A DNA stretch of 64,000 bases from Cohnella herbarum (GTDB lineage Bacteria > Bacillota > Bacilli > Paenibacillales > Paenibacillaceae), in contig NZ_CP051680.1 of assembly GCF_012849095.1 (NCBI RefSeq), positions 7,436,001-7,500,000 of the forward strand. The letters run 5' to 3'. Every line of letters starts with the position of its first letter. The first letter of the stretch is position 1. The notes beneath the pieces were generated by a model. It saw only the letters and a list, made by a program, of their open reading frames with translations, was not told the DNA's origin and ran no database searches. Shown here piece by piece: positions 24,494 through 33,055 of this stretch. A program made the translations under genes and the position numbers.

Positions 24494-24988
24494 TTGCGGG
24501 TATCCATCGAACAAAAACAACCGTTAAGAGTCGCCGTAATCCGAAGCGAGTGCAATGGGAAAGAAGTTAGATTAGCGTGGCAACGCGTTCAAGAGCTGTT
24601 GAAGAACCACCCCGCCGTATGCAACGACGAATTCGGGCATGTGATCATTCCGGAATGGCAATGGTCGACGGGCGTGACTACGTTATGGACGGGAGTGGAG
24701 GTCGGCGGCTTTGATGACCTTCCGGATGGGTTGGAGACGATAACGATTCCCGGGCGTAAGTTCGCCAAAATAACGGTGAAAGGCAATAGAGAAAGGTTAG
24801 AGGAGACTTACGCCTTTCTGACCGATTGGTTTCGGACCGAAGGGTACGAGCGAGATATGAACGAAGGTTCTTACGGATACGAGGCCAATCGCTTGAAGCC
24901 GATCAATCCGTTCCTCGTGCCGGCGGACGAGATCGATGAGTTCGACTTCGATATCTATGCTCCGATAAAGGAGAACGTGCAATCATGA
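24494..24988 (+). CDS. GyrI-like small-molecule-binding domain protein
   Basis: About 164 residues with the GyrI-like/AraC effector-binding pattern: FAKITVKGNRERLEETYAFL near the C-terminal half and an acidic end (DEIDEFDFDIYAPI). It has no DNA-binding domain. The start is TTG 24494 behind GGGAGGGG with 5 bases of spacing; an ATG is not available nearby. It overlaps the following gene by 4 bases, so the three genes from 23206 form a probable operon. Confidence 0.65.
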   Translation: MRVSIEQKQPLRVAVIRSECNGKEVRLAWQRVQELLKNHPAVCNDEFGHVIIPEWQWSTGVTTLWTGVEVGGFDDLPDGLETITIPGRKFAKITVKGNRERLEETYAFLTDWFRTEGYERDMNEGSYGYEANRLKPINPFLVPADEIDEFDFDIYAPIKENVQS

Positions 24989-25893
24989 CGAAAAAGCTTG
25001 GCAGGGAAGCGTTTGGAAGAGCACGGCAGTTTTTATTAACGGGCGGCGCAAGGAAGCTGGAGGCTGCTTTGTTCCGATATGAGTTCGAGCGGGGCTCTAT
25101 TGAGGATGTCTATCTCGAGTTAGAGAAATTTCAGAACGATGACGGAGGATTCGGTCGGGCATTGGAACCGGATCTTCGGTGCGCGGCCTCATCGGCTCTG
25201 GCAACGACGACCGCGCTTCAGCTATTGCTGAGCGAGAATATACGGAACGAGGCAATGATCGGGCGCGCCATGCAATACTTGGTGAACTCCTATAACGATA
25301 ACCGGACTGGCTGGGACATCATACCGAAGGAAGCGGAGTTATCCTCAAGAGCCATTTGGTGGAACTACGGCGCATTCGAAGATCACTGGGGAAATCCGAA
25401 CGCGGAAATCGTCGGATACTTCAATGTAGTTCCGGTTGCCGGACATTCGGATCTGACAGCCGAGTTAAACGACTATGCATCGCAATATTTGCAGGAAAAA
25501 AGCGATCTAAAAGAAATGCATGAAATGTTATGTTATGTCCGTTGGGCGAATACCCTATCGAAGGAGGCGTACGAAGCGATCGGCAATAAGCTCGACGAGT
25601 TTATCGACAATTGCGTAGCGAGGATGCCAGAAGATCGCATCGGATACGGTTGTCCTCCCCTAATGCTCGTGGATTCACCGAAATCCCGTTACTACGCGAA
25701 ATATGAAGCGGTTATTCCTGGAGACCTCGATCAGATGATCGAATCCCAGGGAGCGGACGGAACTTGGTTGCCGAACTGGACTTGGGGAAGGTTCGAGGAC
25801 GAATGGGAGACGGCCAAGACGGAATGGCAGGGGATTATAACGTTAAACTCCTTACGAACGTTGCGGAGATTCGGTCGGCTCGACACGGAATAA
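24985..25893 (+). CDS. Alpha/alpha-toroid (terpenoid-cyclase/prenyltransferase-fold) protein of unknown function
   Basis: A 302-residue soluble protein with helical repeats and a QW-like motif (LEKFQNDDGGFGRALEPD, then SQGADGTWLPNWTWG) found in squalene-cyclase and prenyltransferase toroids. The cyclase DxDD motif is not seen, so a hopanoid activity is not supported. It is translationally coupled to the GyrI-like gene. Possible roles are binding or modifying the ligand recognised by its two neighbours. The fold call is moderate and the function is unknown. Confidence 0.6.
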   Translation: MTKKLGREAFGRARQFLLTGGARKLEAALFRYEFERGSIEDVYLELEKFQNDDGGFGRALEPDLRCAASSALATTTALQLLLSENIRNEAMIGRAMQYLVNSYNDNRTGWDIIPKEAELSSRAIWWNYGAFEDHWGNPNAEIVGYFNVVPVAGHSDLTAELNDYASQYLQEKSDLKEMHEMLCYVRWANTLSKEAYEAIGNKLDEFIDNCVARMPEDRIGYGCPPLMLVDSPKSRYYAKYEAVIPGDLDQMIESQGADGTWLPNWTWGRFEDEWETAKTEWQGIITLNSLRTLRRFGRLDTE

Positions 25894-25920
25894 AGAGGTC
25901 ATTCGGCCATATGGCTTTCA

Positions 25921-25957
25921 AGACCCGATCGGCAACGCCTGCCGAACGGGTCTTTGC
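25921..25957 (+). terminator. Rho-independent terminator
   Basis: AAGACCCG-ATCGGCA pairs with TGCCGA-ACGGGTCTT, followed by a short T-containing run. It separates the GyrI/VOC cluster from thiL. Confidence 0.65.
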
Positions 25958-26016
25958 ATGTTCAGGCGCACCCCGATATAATTAAGGACAAAATGACGAC
26001 GAAAAGAGGTAACGCC

Positions 26017-27042
26017 GTGCCGCCACTGGACGAATTCGGACGCATTCGCGCCTGGACGGAAGGTCGTCAGTCCCAGGAGTTCTTTGACCGGGCAGGCGTT
26101 ACGCTCGGCATCGGAGACGACGCGGCCGTCGTGACCGATTCACCTGGACAGGAATGGTTGCTTGCCATGGATACGATGGTGGAAGAAGTTCATTTCCGCA
26201 ACGAGACGATGGGTGCCGAGGATATCGGGTACAAAGCGCTTGCGGCTAACGTGAGCGACATCGCGGCGATGGGCGGCTTTCCGAAGTTCGCGCTGGTATC
26301 GGTATGCGTTCCTCCTTCTTGGGACGCAGCACGTATGAAACGGCTGTACGACGGTATATATGCTTGCGCGGAAAGATACGGGGTGGCAGTCATCGGTGGA
26401 GATACTACCTCGGCTCCAACGCATCTTGTCGTAGCGGTAACGCTCATCGGCACCGTCGAAGCCGGCCGAGCGATTCGCCGAGATGGCGCAAAAGCAGGGC
26501 AGTTCGTGTTCCTAACCGGGCCTACGGGCTTGTCGGCGGGGGGACTGCACGGCATGCTAAGAAACGGACATTCCGAGAAATCTTCGCTTCCGACTCCGTC
26601 AAGGCTCATTCAAGCCCATCAACGTCCGATTCCATCGGTCAAGGCGGGCCGCCTTTTGTTGGAACAAGGATGGGGAGCGTCGCTTAACGACGTAAGCGAC
26701 GGCGTTGCCAGCGAAGCCTGGGAAATCGCGGAAGCTTCGGGCGTGAGATTGCGGCTGAAGGAAACGCAATTGCCGCTCTCCGGCGAACTCGCCGCGTATT
26801 CTCGCGATAATGGCTTGGATCCGCTAGATTTCGTTCTCTATGGCGGGGAAGATTACGTACTTCTAGGCACCGCCGACCGGGAATACGAACAAGCGATGAA
26901 GGAGCGTTTTCGATCGGAAGGCATTCCGTTGTTTATCATCGGCGAAGTGGAAGAGGGATTGCCGGGAGTGTTCGCAGAAACGGCGGCGGGAGCGACCAAG
27001 CCGGTAAGCAAGCGCGGTTATAATCATTTTCCGAAGGGGTAA
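26017..27042 (+). CDS. thiL: Thiamine-monophosphate kinase
   Basis: About 341 residues of the PurM/ThiL ATP-dependent kinase fold: GIGDDAAVV near the N-terminus, AMDTMVEEVHF, the metal-binding DIAAMGG, GGDTTSAP, NDVSDGVASE and YGGEDYVLLGT. It phosphorylates thiamine monophosphate to the diphosphate cofactor. GTG 26017 is chosen because AAAGAGGT precedes it by 6 bases. It heads the conserved thiL-tsaE-tsaB-rimI-tsaD operon. Confidence 0.93.
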   Translation: MPPLDEFGRIRAWTEGRQSQEFFDRAGVTLGIGDDAAVVTDSPGQEWLLAMDTMVEEVHFRNETMGAEDIGYKALAANVSDIAAMGGFPKFALVSVCVPPSWDAARMKRLYDGIYACAERYGVAVIGGDTTSAPTHLVVAVTLIGTVEAGRAIRRDGAKAGQFVFLTGPTGLSAGGLHGMLRNGHSEKSSLPTPSRLIQAHQRPIPSVKAGRLLLEQGWGASLNDVSDGVASEAWEIAEASGVRLRLKETQLPLSGELAAYSRDNGLDPLDFVLYGGEDYVLLGTADREYEQAMKERFRSEGIPLFIIGEVEEGLPGVFAETAAGATKPVSKRGYNHFPKG

Positions 27043-27050
27043 AGGAAATC

Positions 27051-27569
27051 ATGCAACGGAAATTAACGAACGATTCGCCGACGAAGTACGTTCGGGAAGC
27101 GATTGCCGAGAAGAGCACGGTAGAGTTTGCCGAAGCGGTGGCCAAGCTTGCGGGACCCGGAGACGTTATTGCGTTGGACGGCGACTTAGGCGCAGGTAAA
27201 ACGCGTTTCTCGCAAGCGTTCGCGGCCGCGATCGGCGTCGAAGGCATCGTGAACAGTCCTACTTATACGATTATTAAAGAATATGAGGGAGTACATTTCC
27301 CTTTTTATCATATGGACGTCTATCGGCTGTCCCTGGAAGAAGCGGATGAGCTTGGATTGGACGAGTATTTCCATGGGGAAGGCGTAACTTTGGTGGAATG
27401 GGCATCCTTGATTGAGCCTCTTCTGCCTGAAGAACGGCTACACCTTTATATTGAGACGACGGGTCCGCAATCTCGTACGATAACTTGTCGACCGGTCGGT
27501 GCGAAATACGAACTATGGTGCAGCCAATTAGAATGGCAGCGGGTTGAGAAGGAGGATCCTACGGCATGA
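27051..27569 (+). CDS. tsaE: tRNA t6A synthesis ATPase TsaE
   Basis: A 172-residue P-loop protein with Walker A GDLGAGKT (residues 44-51), then NSPTYTIIKEY and a conserved HMDVYRL. TsaE drives the TsaB-TsaD complex that adds threonylcarbamoyl to A37 of ANN-decoding tRNAs. It lies 8 bases after thiL and overlaps tsaB by 4 bases. Confidence 0.95.
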   Translation: MQRKLTNDSPTKYVREAIAEKSTVEFAEAVAKLAGPGDVIALDGDLGAGKTRFSQAFAAAIGVEGIVNSPTYTIIKEYEGVHFPFYHMDVYRLSLEEADELGLDEYFHGEGVTLVEWASLIEPLLPEERLHLYIETTGPQSRTITCRPVGAKYELWCSQLEWQRVEKEDPTA

Positions 27570-28360
27570 CGGCACAGAATGCAAGGCATGGCGATCGCTC
27601 CGTTACGGTTCTAAGCTTCGATACGTCGACGGCGGCTTTCGCGGCCGCGATCGTTAGAGATGGAACGATGCTCGATTCCATTGTTTCCTTCACGGAACGG
27701 AATCATTCGGTTAGAATTCTATCCGAGATCAAGGAACTTCTTAGCCGCAATGGAATACGGGGGAGCGATCTGGATGCCGTGGCGGTGGGTCAAGGCCCTG
27801 GGTCTTATACGGGCGTCCGCATCGCGGTGACGGCGGCCAAGACGTTGGCTTGGGCTTGGAACAAGCCTCTGATCGGCGTGTCCAGCTTGCAAGCTTTGGC
27901 TTACGGAGCCTGGAATCATTTGCGCAAAGCGAATGAAGATATGGTAAGCGATCGGAACCATTGGATCGTTCCGCTCATGGACGCGAGAAGAGGTCAGGTC
28001 TATACTTGCCGATATTCGGCTGATCTCTCGGGGGAATGGAGCATGATCGATCCCGATGGCATCCGTTTGATCGAAGATTGGGCACGGCGAATCGAGCAGG
28101 AAGCGACGCTAGACGCCCAAGTTTCTAAAATATGGTTCGTAGGCGACGTGGAAACGCATCGAACGACGATAGAGCTGGCCGAGCAGTCCGGGGCTAACCT
28201 GCGAACGTTGGCTTTCGATATGGACGCGGCAGCCGTCGGACAACTGGCGGAGCTTCGATTCAGGCTGGGCGAACGGGATGACGTTCATTCTTTCGTTCCG
28301 AACTATACGCAATTGGCCGAAGCGGAAGCGAAGCTGCTCGCGGCGTCTCGGGGAGAGTGA
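27566..28360 (+). CDS. tsaB: tRNA t6A synthesis scaffold protein TsaB
   Basis: A 264-residue ASKHA-fold protein with SFDTSTAAFAAAIV at the N-terminus and the signature VGQGPGSYTGVRI. It dimerises with TsaD in the threonylcarbamoyl transferase complex. Its length is slightly above the usual 220-240 residues because of a longer middle loop. It is followed after 4 bases by rimI. Confidence 0.93.
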   Translation: MTAQNARHGDRSVTVLSFDTSTAAFAAAIVRDGTMLDSIVSFTERNHSVRILSEIKELLSRNGIRGSDLDAVAVGQGPGSYTGVRIAVTAAKTLAWAWNKPLIGVSSLQALAYGAWNHLRKANEDMVSDRNHWIVPLMDARRGQVYTCRYSADLSGEWSMIDPDGIRLIEDWARRIEQEATLDAQVSKIWFVGDVETHRTTIELAEQSGANLRTLAFDMDAAAVGQLAELRFRLGERDDVHSFVPNYTQLAEAEAKLLAASRGE

Positions 28361-28364
28361 GAGG

Positions 28365-28865
28365 ATGAATTACCGTTTAATGAATTTGCACGATATCGAC
28401 GCTATCGTGGATATCGAACGCGAAGCTTTCACGGCTCCTTGGTCGGCGGAAGCTTTCCGCAACGAGTTGACTCATAATCTTTTCGCCAAATATATGGTAA
28501 TGGAATTGGATGAAGACGTCATCGGATACGGCGGCATGTGGCTGATTATCGATGAAGCGCATGTAACCAATATTGCCGTAAGGGCGGAATATCAAGGCAA
28601 AGGTTACGGAAAATCGTTGTTAAGAGAAATGATGAGGACCGCATATTTTCTCGGGGCCAGACGTATGACCCTGGAAGTGCGCGTGTCCAACGAGCGAGCG
28701 CAGTCCTTATATCGTAAAATGGGATTCGTCCCCTCGGGAGTCCGGCCCGCGTATTACTCGGACAATCTGGAGGACGCTCTTATTATGTGGGCGGAGCTCG
28801 AGCCGGATAGCGATGACCATGCGGAATTCGCGGGGGCGGCAGAGGTAGAGGGGGAACGAACATGA
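28365..28865 (+). CDS. rimI: Ribosomal protein S18 alanine N-acetyltransferase
   Basis: A 166-residue GNAT acetyltransferase: EREAFTAPWS at the N-terminus, the acetyl-CoA loop VRAEYQGKGYGKSLL, then EVRVSNERAQSLYRKMGFVPSGVRPAYY. This is the RimI pattern, and its place between tsaB and tsaD is conserved in Firmicutes. It acetylates the N-terminus of S18 and possibly other proteins. An upstream in-frame ATG lies inside tsaB and is not used. Its stop overlaps the tsaD start. Confidence 0.92.
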   Translation: MNYRLMNLHDIDAIVDIEREAFTAPWSAEAFRNELTHNLFAKYMVMELDEDVIGYGGMWLIIDEAHVTNIAVRAEYQGKGYGKSLLREMMRTAYFLGARRMTLEVRVSNERAQSLYRKMGFVPSGVRPAYYSDNLEDALIMWAELEPDSDDHAEFAGAAEVEGERT

Positions 28866-29917
28866 ACGAAGCGAACGTAACGGCGGCGGATTCATCCGCT
28901 AGCGATTACTTGCTTCTCGCGATAGAGACAAGCTGCGATGAGACGTCCGTCGCGGTCGTGCGGAACGGAAGGGAAATCTTATCGAATATCATTTCGAGCC
29001 AGATCGAGACGCATAAGCAATTCGGCGGGGTAGTTCCCGAGATTGCATCGCGCAAGCACGTGGAAAGCATTACGCTCATTCTCGAAGAAGCTCTTCGAGA
29101 AGCGAAGATTAGCTTGCCGGAGATCGATGCGGTTGCGGTCACGCAAGGGCCGGGTCTGATCGGCGCGTTGTTAGTCGGGGTCGTCGCGGCCAAAAGCTTG
29201 TCGTTGGCGCTGGACGTTCCGTTGATCGGTACTCATCATATCGCGGGACATATTTATGCCAATCATCTGATCGGAGATATCGTCTATCCGGCGATTGCCC
29301 TTGTCGTGTCCGGCGGACATACGGAAATCGTCTTGCTGGAGGAAGAAGGCAAATTCCGCGTGATCGGCCGGACAAGAGACGATGCGGTAGGGGAAGCCTA
29401 TGATAAGGTGGCACGGGCGCTTCAGTTTCCTTATCCGGGAGGTCCCTACGTGGACAAGCTTGCCCAAGAAGCGACGGAAGAGATTGTTTTGCCTCGCTCT
29501 TGGCTGGAGCCGGACAGTTACGACTTCAGCTTTAGCGGGTTGAAATCCGCGGTGCTGTCGGAGATTAACCGTTCGCGCATGAAAGGGGAATCCCCGGATT
29601 TCTCCGCATTGGCTCGCGGGTTCCAACAATCGGTTATCGACGTGGTCACAAGCAAAGCCGTTAGAGCCGCCAAGGAGTTCGGCGCTCGTCAAATGCTTCT
29701 ATGCGGAGGCGTCGCGGCGAATCGAGGCTTACGCGATAGGCTTAGCTCGCTGTGCGAGGAAGCGGGATTACCTCTGCTTATTCCGCCGAATAAGCTGTGT
29801 ACGGACAATGCGGCGATGATCGCCGCGGCCGCGGATTTGAAATGGCGACGGGGCCAGTATTCATCGCTGGATCTGAAGGCGGAGCCGATCTTGTCTCTTG
29901 AAGATTGGTCTGTCTAG
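28862..29917 (+). CDS. tsaD: tRNA N6-adenosine threonylcarbamoyltransferase TsaD
   Basis: A 351-residue Kae1/Qri7 protein. Visible motifs are AIETSCDETSVAVV, the metal-binding HHIAGHIYAN (H-x3-H), VVSGGHTEIVL, GGPYVDKLA and the late CTDNAAMIA. It transfers the threonylcarbamoyl group to tRNA A37. It ends the conserved operon. In B. subtilis the next gene is the ABC-F ATPase; here about 5 kb with leuA, an IS element and repeats separates them. Confidence 0.96.
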   Translation: MNEANVTAADSSASDYLLLAIETSCDETSVAVVRNGREILSNIISSQIETHKQFGGVVPEIASRKHVESITLILEEALREAKISLPEIDAVAVTQGPGLIGALLVGVVAAKSLSLALDVPLIGTHHIAGHIYANHLIGDIVYPAIALVVSGGHTEIVLLEEEGKFRVIGRTRDDAVGEAYDKVARALQFPYPGGPYVDKLAQEATEEIVLPRSWLEPDSYDFSFSGLKSAVLSEINRSRMKGESPDFSALARGFQQSVIDVVTSKAVRAAKEFGARQMLLCGGVAANRGLRDRLSSLCEEAGLPLLIPPNKLCTDNAAMIAAAADLKWRRGQYSSLDLKAEPILSLEDWSV

Positions 29918-30010
29918 GGAAATTCTAACCTATCAGACATACATGCCGCTAAACGGCATCGCTGATGAATGAAAATGTTGTCCATGCTTAATGCTGGGGC
30001 TGCATCAAAT

Positions 30011-30193
30011 AACGTTATCTTGTATCGCTATCGTCCCCAAAGTAACTCCGATATTCGCAATAACGTTTTGCCATAACGTTAACTCATATCAGAAAAAGAA
30101 AATAGACAGATTTCAAAGAACTAACGTTATGCCATAACGTTAGTGGACCCCGAAGCCATCTGAAGAACCGAGATAACGTTATTCCATAACGTT
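30011..30193. repeat. Array of AACGTT palindromes
   Basis: Seven AACGTT cores lie at 30011, 30062, 30075, 30123, 30136, 30175 and 30188. The last six form three pairs with exactly 13 bases from core to core. Each pair reads approximately TAACGTTnTnCCATAACGTTA, a 21-25-bp palindrome. Successive pair starts are 51 to 61 bases apart. The array lies between tsaD and the leuA promoter. No gene was found from 29918 to 31144. Confidence 0.75.
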
Positions 30194-30355
30194 ATCTCAC
30201 ACCTCTCTGAAAGATGGGGGAGATACATTGTCGTATGCTGACGAAACAGCGGATGTTCTATCCGTTCTGGAATGAATAGAGTCACGCTTGAAGGCGGACA
30301 TGATTTGTACTCATAATGACAGCAAATAGAAAATCAACAAATGAGGAAAATTGAA

Positions 30356-30384
30356 TTGACAGTTCGCTCGTTGGTGAATATAAT
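30356..30384 (+). promoter_or_regulatory. Consensus SigA promoter of the leuA leader
   Basis: TTGACA (30356-30361) and TATAAT (30379-30384) are separated by 17 bases, a perfect consensus. It stands just ahead of the first T-box. Confidence 0.85.
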
Positions 30385-30389
30385 AAATA

Positions 30390-30702
30390 ACAATCCCGCA
30401 AGGGAATAAAGCTTAGAAACGCGATGAACAGGAACAGTAGGGCAAACCCGGAATACAGAGAGCTGCGGGACGGTGCAACGCAGCGGATGGGAACCTGAAA
30501 CTCGCCTGGGAGCGGATGAATGGAAACACGCGGAAGAAAGATTGTCCACTGCGTACATTCTTACGGTTAACCCCCGTGATCGGGTCCGAGCGGATATTTC
30601 TTGCCGAATTGAACGGCATATGGAAATATCAACGAGAGTGGTACCGCGGATGGCTAATTTAGCCCGCCGTCTCTTATATAGAGATGGTGGGCTTTTATAT
30701 TT
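30390..30702 (+). promoter_or_regulatory. T-box riboswitch 1 (leucine specifier)
   Basis: This T-box leader has the stem I segment AGAGAGCTG...GGTGCAACGCAG, a likely specifier CTC at 30501-30503, the T-box sequence GAGTGGTACCGCGG (30636-30649) and a terminator GCCCGCCGTCTC / GAGATGGTGGGC with TTTTAT (30662-30696). Uncharged leucyl-tRNA would favour the antiterminator. The specifier is read by alignment with the second element. Confidence 0.85.
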
Positions 30703-30708
30703 GTATAC

Positions 30709-31031
30709 GCAATGAACGGGAGTAGTAGGACATTCCTCGGGATCAGAGAGCTGCGGGCCGGTGCGACGCAGTCGAAGAGGGAACCGAACTCGCCCGGGAG
30801 CGGAACGGTGGAATCGGATTCGGCGTATTATTCAGCCGGCTTCAGGTACATCGATTCGGTTGGCCCCCGATATAGGGCGCTCGCTTATCTTCGATCGACC
30901 GAACGGTCGAAGGTGGCGCACAAGTGGGAGGATCCGTTCGTCCGTCGGAAGACGAACCCCTCCAAGCGGAGTGGTACCGCGGCGGCTTACAAGCCCGTCG
31001 TCTCTAGCCTTAAGAGACGACGGGCTTTTTG
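30709..31031 (+). promoter_or_regulatory. T-box riboswitch 2 (leucine specifier)
   Basis: This is a second complete T-box directly after the first: AGAGAGCTG and GGTGCGACGCAG, GAACTCG with specifier CTC at 30789-30791, AGTGGTACCGCGG (30970-30982), and a strong terminator AAGCCCGTCGTCTCT / AGAGACGACGGGCTT plus T-run (30991-31030). Both must be read through to express leuA. Confidence 0.88.
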
Positions 31032-31144
31032 CGTTATCCGGCAGTCGTAGGCGGCGCACCTATCGCTTCCGGACAAACGCACCCGGCGTTCTCTTGGATT
31101 GATCCGACATCTCGCAGGGGATGAAATCTAAGGAGGTTAACCTA

Positions 31145-32749
31145 ATGACTAACATGACCAACTCGAATAACTCGACTAACGTAAACACGAATGTTCAAGC
31201 TAAACGACGAATCCAAATTTTCGATACGACGCTTAGAGACGGAGAGCAAGCGCCCGGCGCATCGATGAAACCCGAGCAGAAGATCATCATCGCTCGCCAG
31301 CTTGCGCGGATGGGCGTGGATATTATCGAGCCTGGATTCCCGATATCCAGCCCGGGAGAGTTTCAGGCCATCCAGCAAATCTCGCGCGAGCTTCAGAACG
31401 TGGAAATTTGCGGATTCGCCCGCTGCGTGAAGGCGGATATCGATTCCGCCGTTGCCGCTACTCAAGATGCCGCTCGTCGCAGGCTGCATCTGTTCATTTC
31501 CTCGTCGCAGATCCACTTGGACTTCCAACTGCGCAAGACGCAGGACCAAGTGATCGAGATGCTTCGGGGAATGGTTGCCTACGGCAAACAGTTCGTCGAT
31601 CAGATCGAATTTTCTCCGATGGACGCTTCCCGTTCGAGCGAGGAATTTCTGTTCCGGGTCGTCGAAGCGGCCATCGAAGAGGGAGCGACGATTATCAATA
31701 TTCCGGATACGATGGGGTACGCGCTGCCTGAAGAATTCGGTCCGTTGTTCACTCGTGTACGTCAAGGCGTACGGGGCGGGGATAAAGTCATTTACAGTAC
31801 CCATTGCCATAACGATCTTGGTTTGGCGGTCGCGAATAGCTTGGCGGCGATCCGGCATGGCGTTACTCAAGTCGAGGTTAGCGTGAACGGCGTAGGCGAA
31901 CGCGCGGGCAACTGTTCCTTGGAGGAACTTGTCATGGCGATCGAAACCCGCGGAGACTCGATGGGCGTGGAAACGGGGATTGCCACGGAGCATATTTACG
32001 AGACGTCCCGGATGGTCAGCCGCACGATGCATTTCCCGATCGCGTATAACAAGCCGATCGTCGGACGTAACGCATTTCAGCACGAATCCGGCATTCATCA
32101 AGACGGCTTGCTGAAAAATCGCAATACGTACGAGATTATGGATCCGGAAGCGATGGGCATTCCGCGGAGCATGATTATCTTGGGCAAACATTCCGGGCGT
32201 CACGCCATCAAGCATCGGGTAGCGGAATACGGCATTAAGCTGGGCGACTCGGAGATGGAGGATTTGTACAACCGGTTTAAGGAGAAAGCGGACGAACAAA
32301 AAATCATTACGGACGATATGCTGATGCAGTTGGTCGGCGAGTCCACGGATACGATCGTTCAGCCGTATTCTTTGGTCGATCTGCAAGTATTGGCGGGTTC
32401 CAACCGTTCCCGGATCGCATCCGTTACGATCTTTAGCGTCGAAGACGAGACGGAGCGCACGTATACGGGCTCGGGTGAAGGACCGCTTGAAGCGGTTATT
32501 GCGTGCATTCGCGAGGCGATGCCGGTCGATGCCGTGTTCGAGGACTTGGAGCTCCATTCCCTGTCGACGGGAGAAGACGCGTCCGGCGAAGCCGTCGTAA
32601 CCGTCATTAGCGATGGCCAACGGAACATCGGAACCGCGATTCACCAGGACATTATTCTTGCGGCGGCGAAAGCATACGTCGCGGCGGTTAACGGGGTTAT
32701 TCTGGCGCGCAAGATGCGCGAATCCCGTAAAGAAGCTTCAGGCGAGTGA
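31145..32749 (+). CDS. leuA: 2-isopropylmalate synthase
   Basis: A 534-residue enzyme: DTTLRDGEQAPGASM near the N-terminus, the metal-binding THCHNDLGLAVANSLAA, GAGNCSLEE-like GERAGNCSLEELVMAI, and a C-terminal LeuA regulatory domain (from about residue 390) that usually binds leucine. It condenses acetyl-CoA with 2-oxoisovalerate, the first step of leucine synthesis. ATG 31145 follows AGGAGGTT by 6 bases. It is a single-gene transcript controlled by two leucine T-boxes and closed by a terminator; the other leu genes are not in the window. Confidence 0.95.
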   Translation: MTNMTNSNNSTNVNTNVQAKRRIQIFDTTLRDGEQAPGASMKPEQKIIIARQLARMGVDIIEPGFPISSPGEFQAIQQISRELQNVEICGFARCVKADIDSAVAATQDAARRRLHLFISSSQIHLDFQLRKTQDQVIEMLRGMVAYGKQFVDQIEFSPMDASRSSEEFLFRVVEAAIEEGATIINIPDTMGYALPEEFGPLFTRVRQGVRGGDKVIYSTHCHNDLGLAVANSLAAIRHGVTQVEVSVNGVGERAGNCSLEELVMAIETRGDSMGVETGIATEHIYETSRMVSRTMHFPIAYNKPIVGRNAFQHESGIHQDGLLKNRNTYEIMDPEAMGIPRSMIILGKHSGRHAIKHRVAEYGIKLGDSEMEDLYNRFKEKADEQKIITDDMLMQLVGESTDTIVQPYSLVDLQVLAGSNRSRIASVTIFSVEDETERTYTGSGEGPLEAVIACIREAMPVDAVFEDLELHSLSTGEDASGEAVVTVISDGQRNIGTAIHQDIILAAAKAYVAAVNGVILARKMRESRKEASGE

Positions 32750-32756
32750 TCGGCGG

Positions 32757-32785
32757 AGGCCACCAATTTGGTGGTCTTTTTCTTT
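32757..32785 (+). terminator. Rho-independent terminator of leuA
   Basis: GCCACCAA / TTGGTGG stem followed by TCTTTTTCTTT, 8 bases after the stop. Confidence 0.75.
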
Positions 32786-33016
32786 AGCGATTGCAGGCGC
32801 AATGGGATCAATTAAGTTTGTTCGTTGATTGTTTCGTTTGGTTACTTAAAAGTTCGGATGTCGTCGCTGTCGTACAATCGAGGGTTACTTTCTAGCGGCT
32901 GCCACAGTCGTTATTTAGTCAAAAATAAGCGGTTTAATATTCTAACGGAACTGCACGCCTCTATTCATGTTCAAAGGGTATGTTTAAGCTGGAAAATACT
33001 GAAATAAGAGCGCGTA
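32786..33016. other. Intergenic spacer left of the IS element
   Basis: No gene is seen. It holds scattered degenerate pieces such as CTAACGGAA and CGTTATTT, like the repeat-rich spacer on the other side of the IS element. Confidence 0.4.
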
Positions 33017-33055
33017 TGGACCTCTGTCAAGAAAGTGGACACGCTATAAGAGCGT

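Noticed and set aside
31142..32644. 500-residue open frame antisense to leuA
   Set aside because: It is the shadow of a strongly coding, codon-biased gene; composition is odd and no domain is seen.
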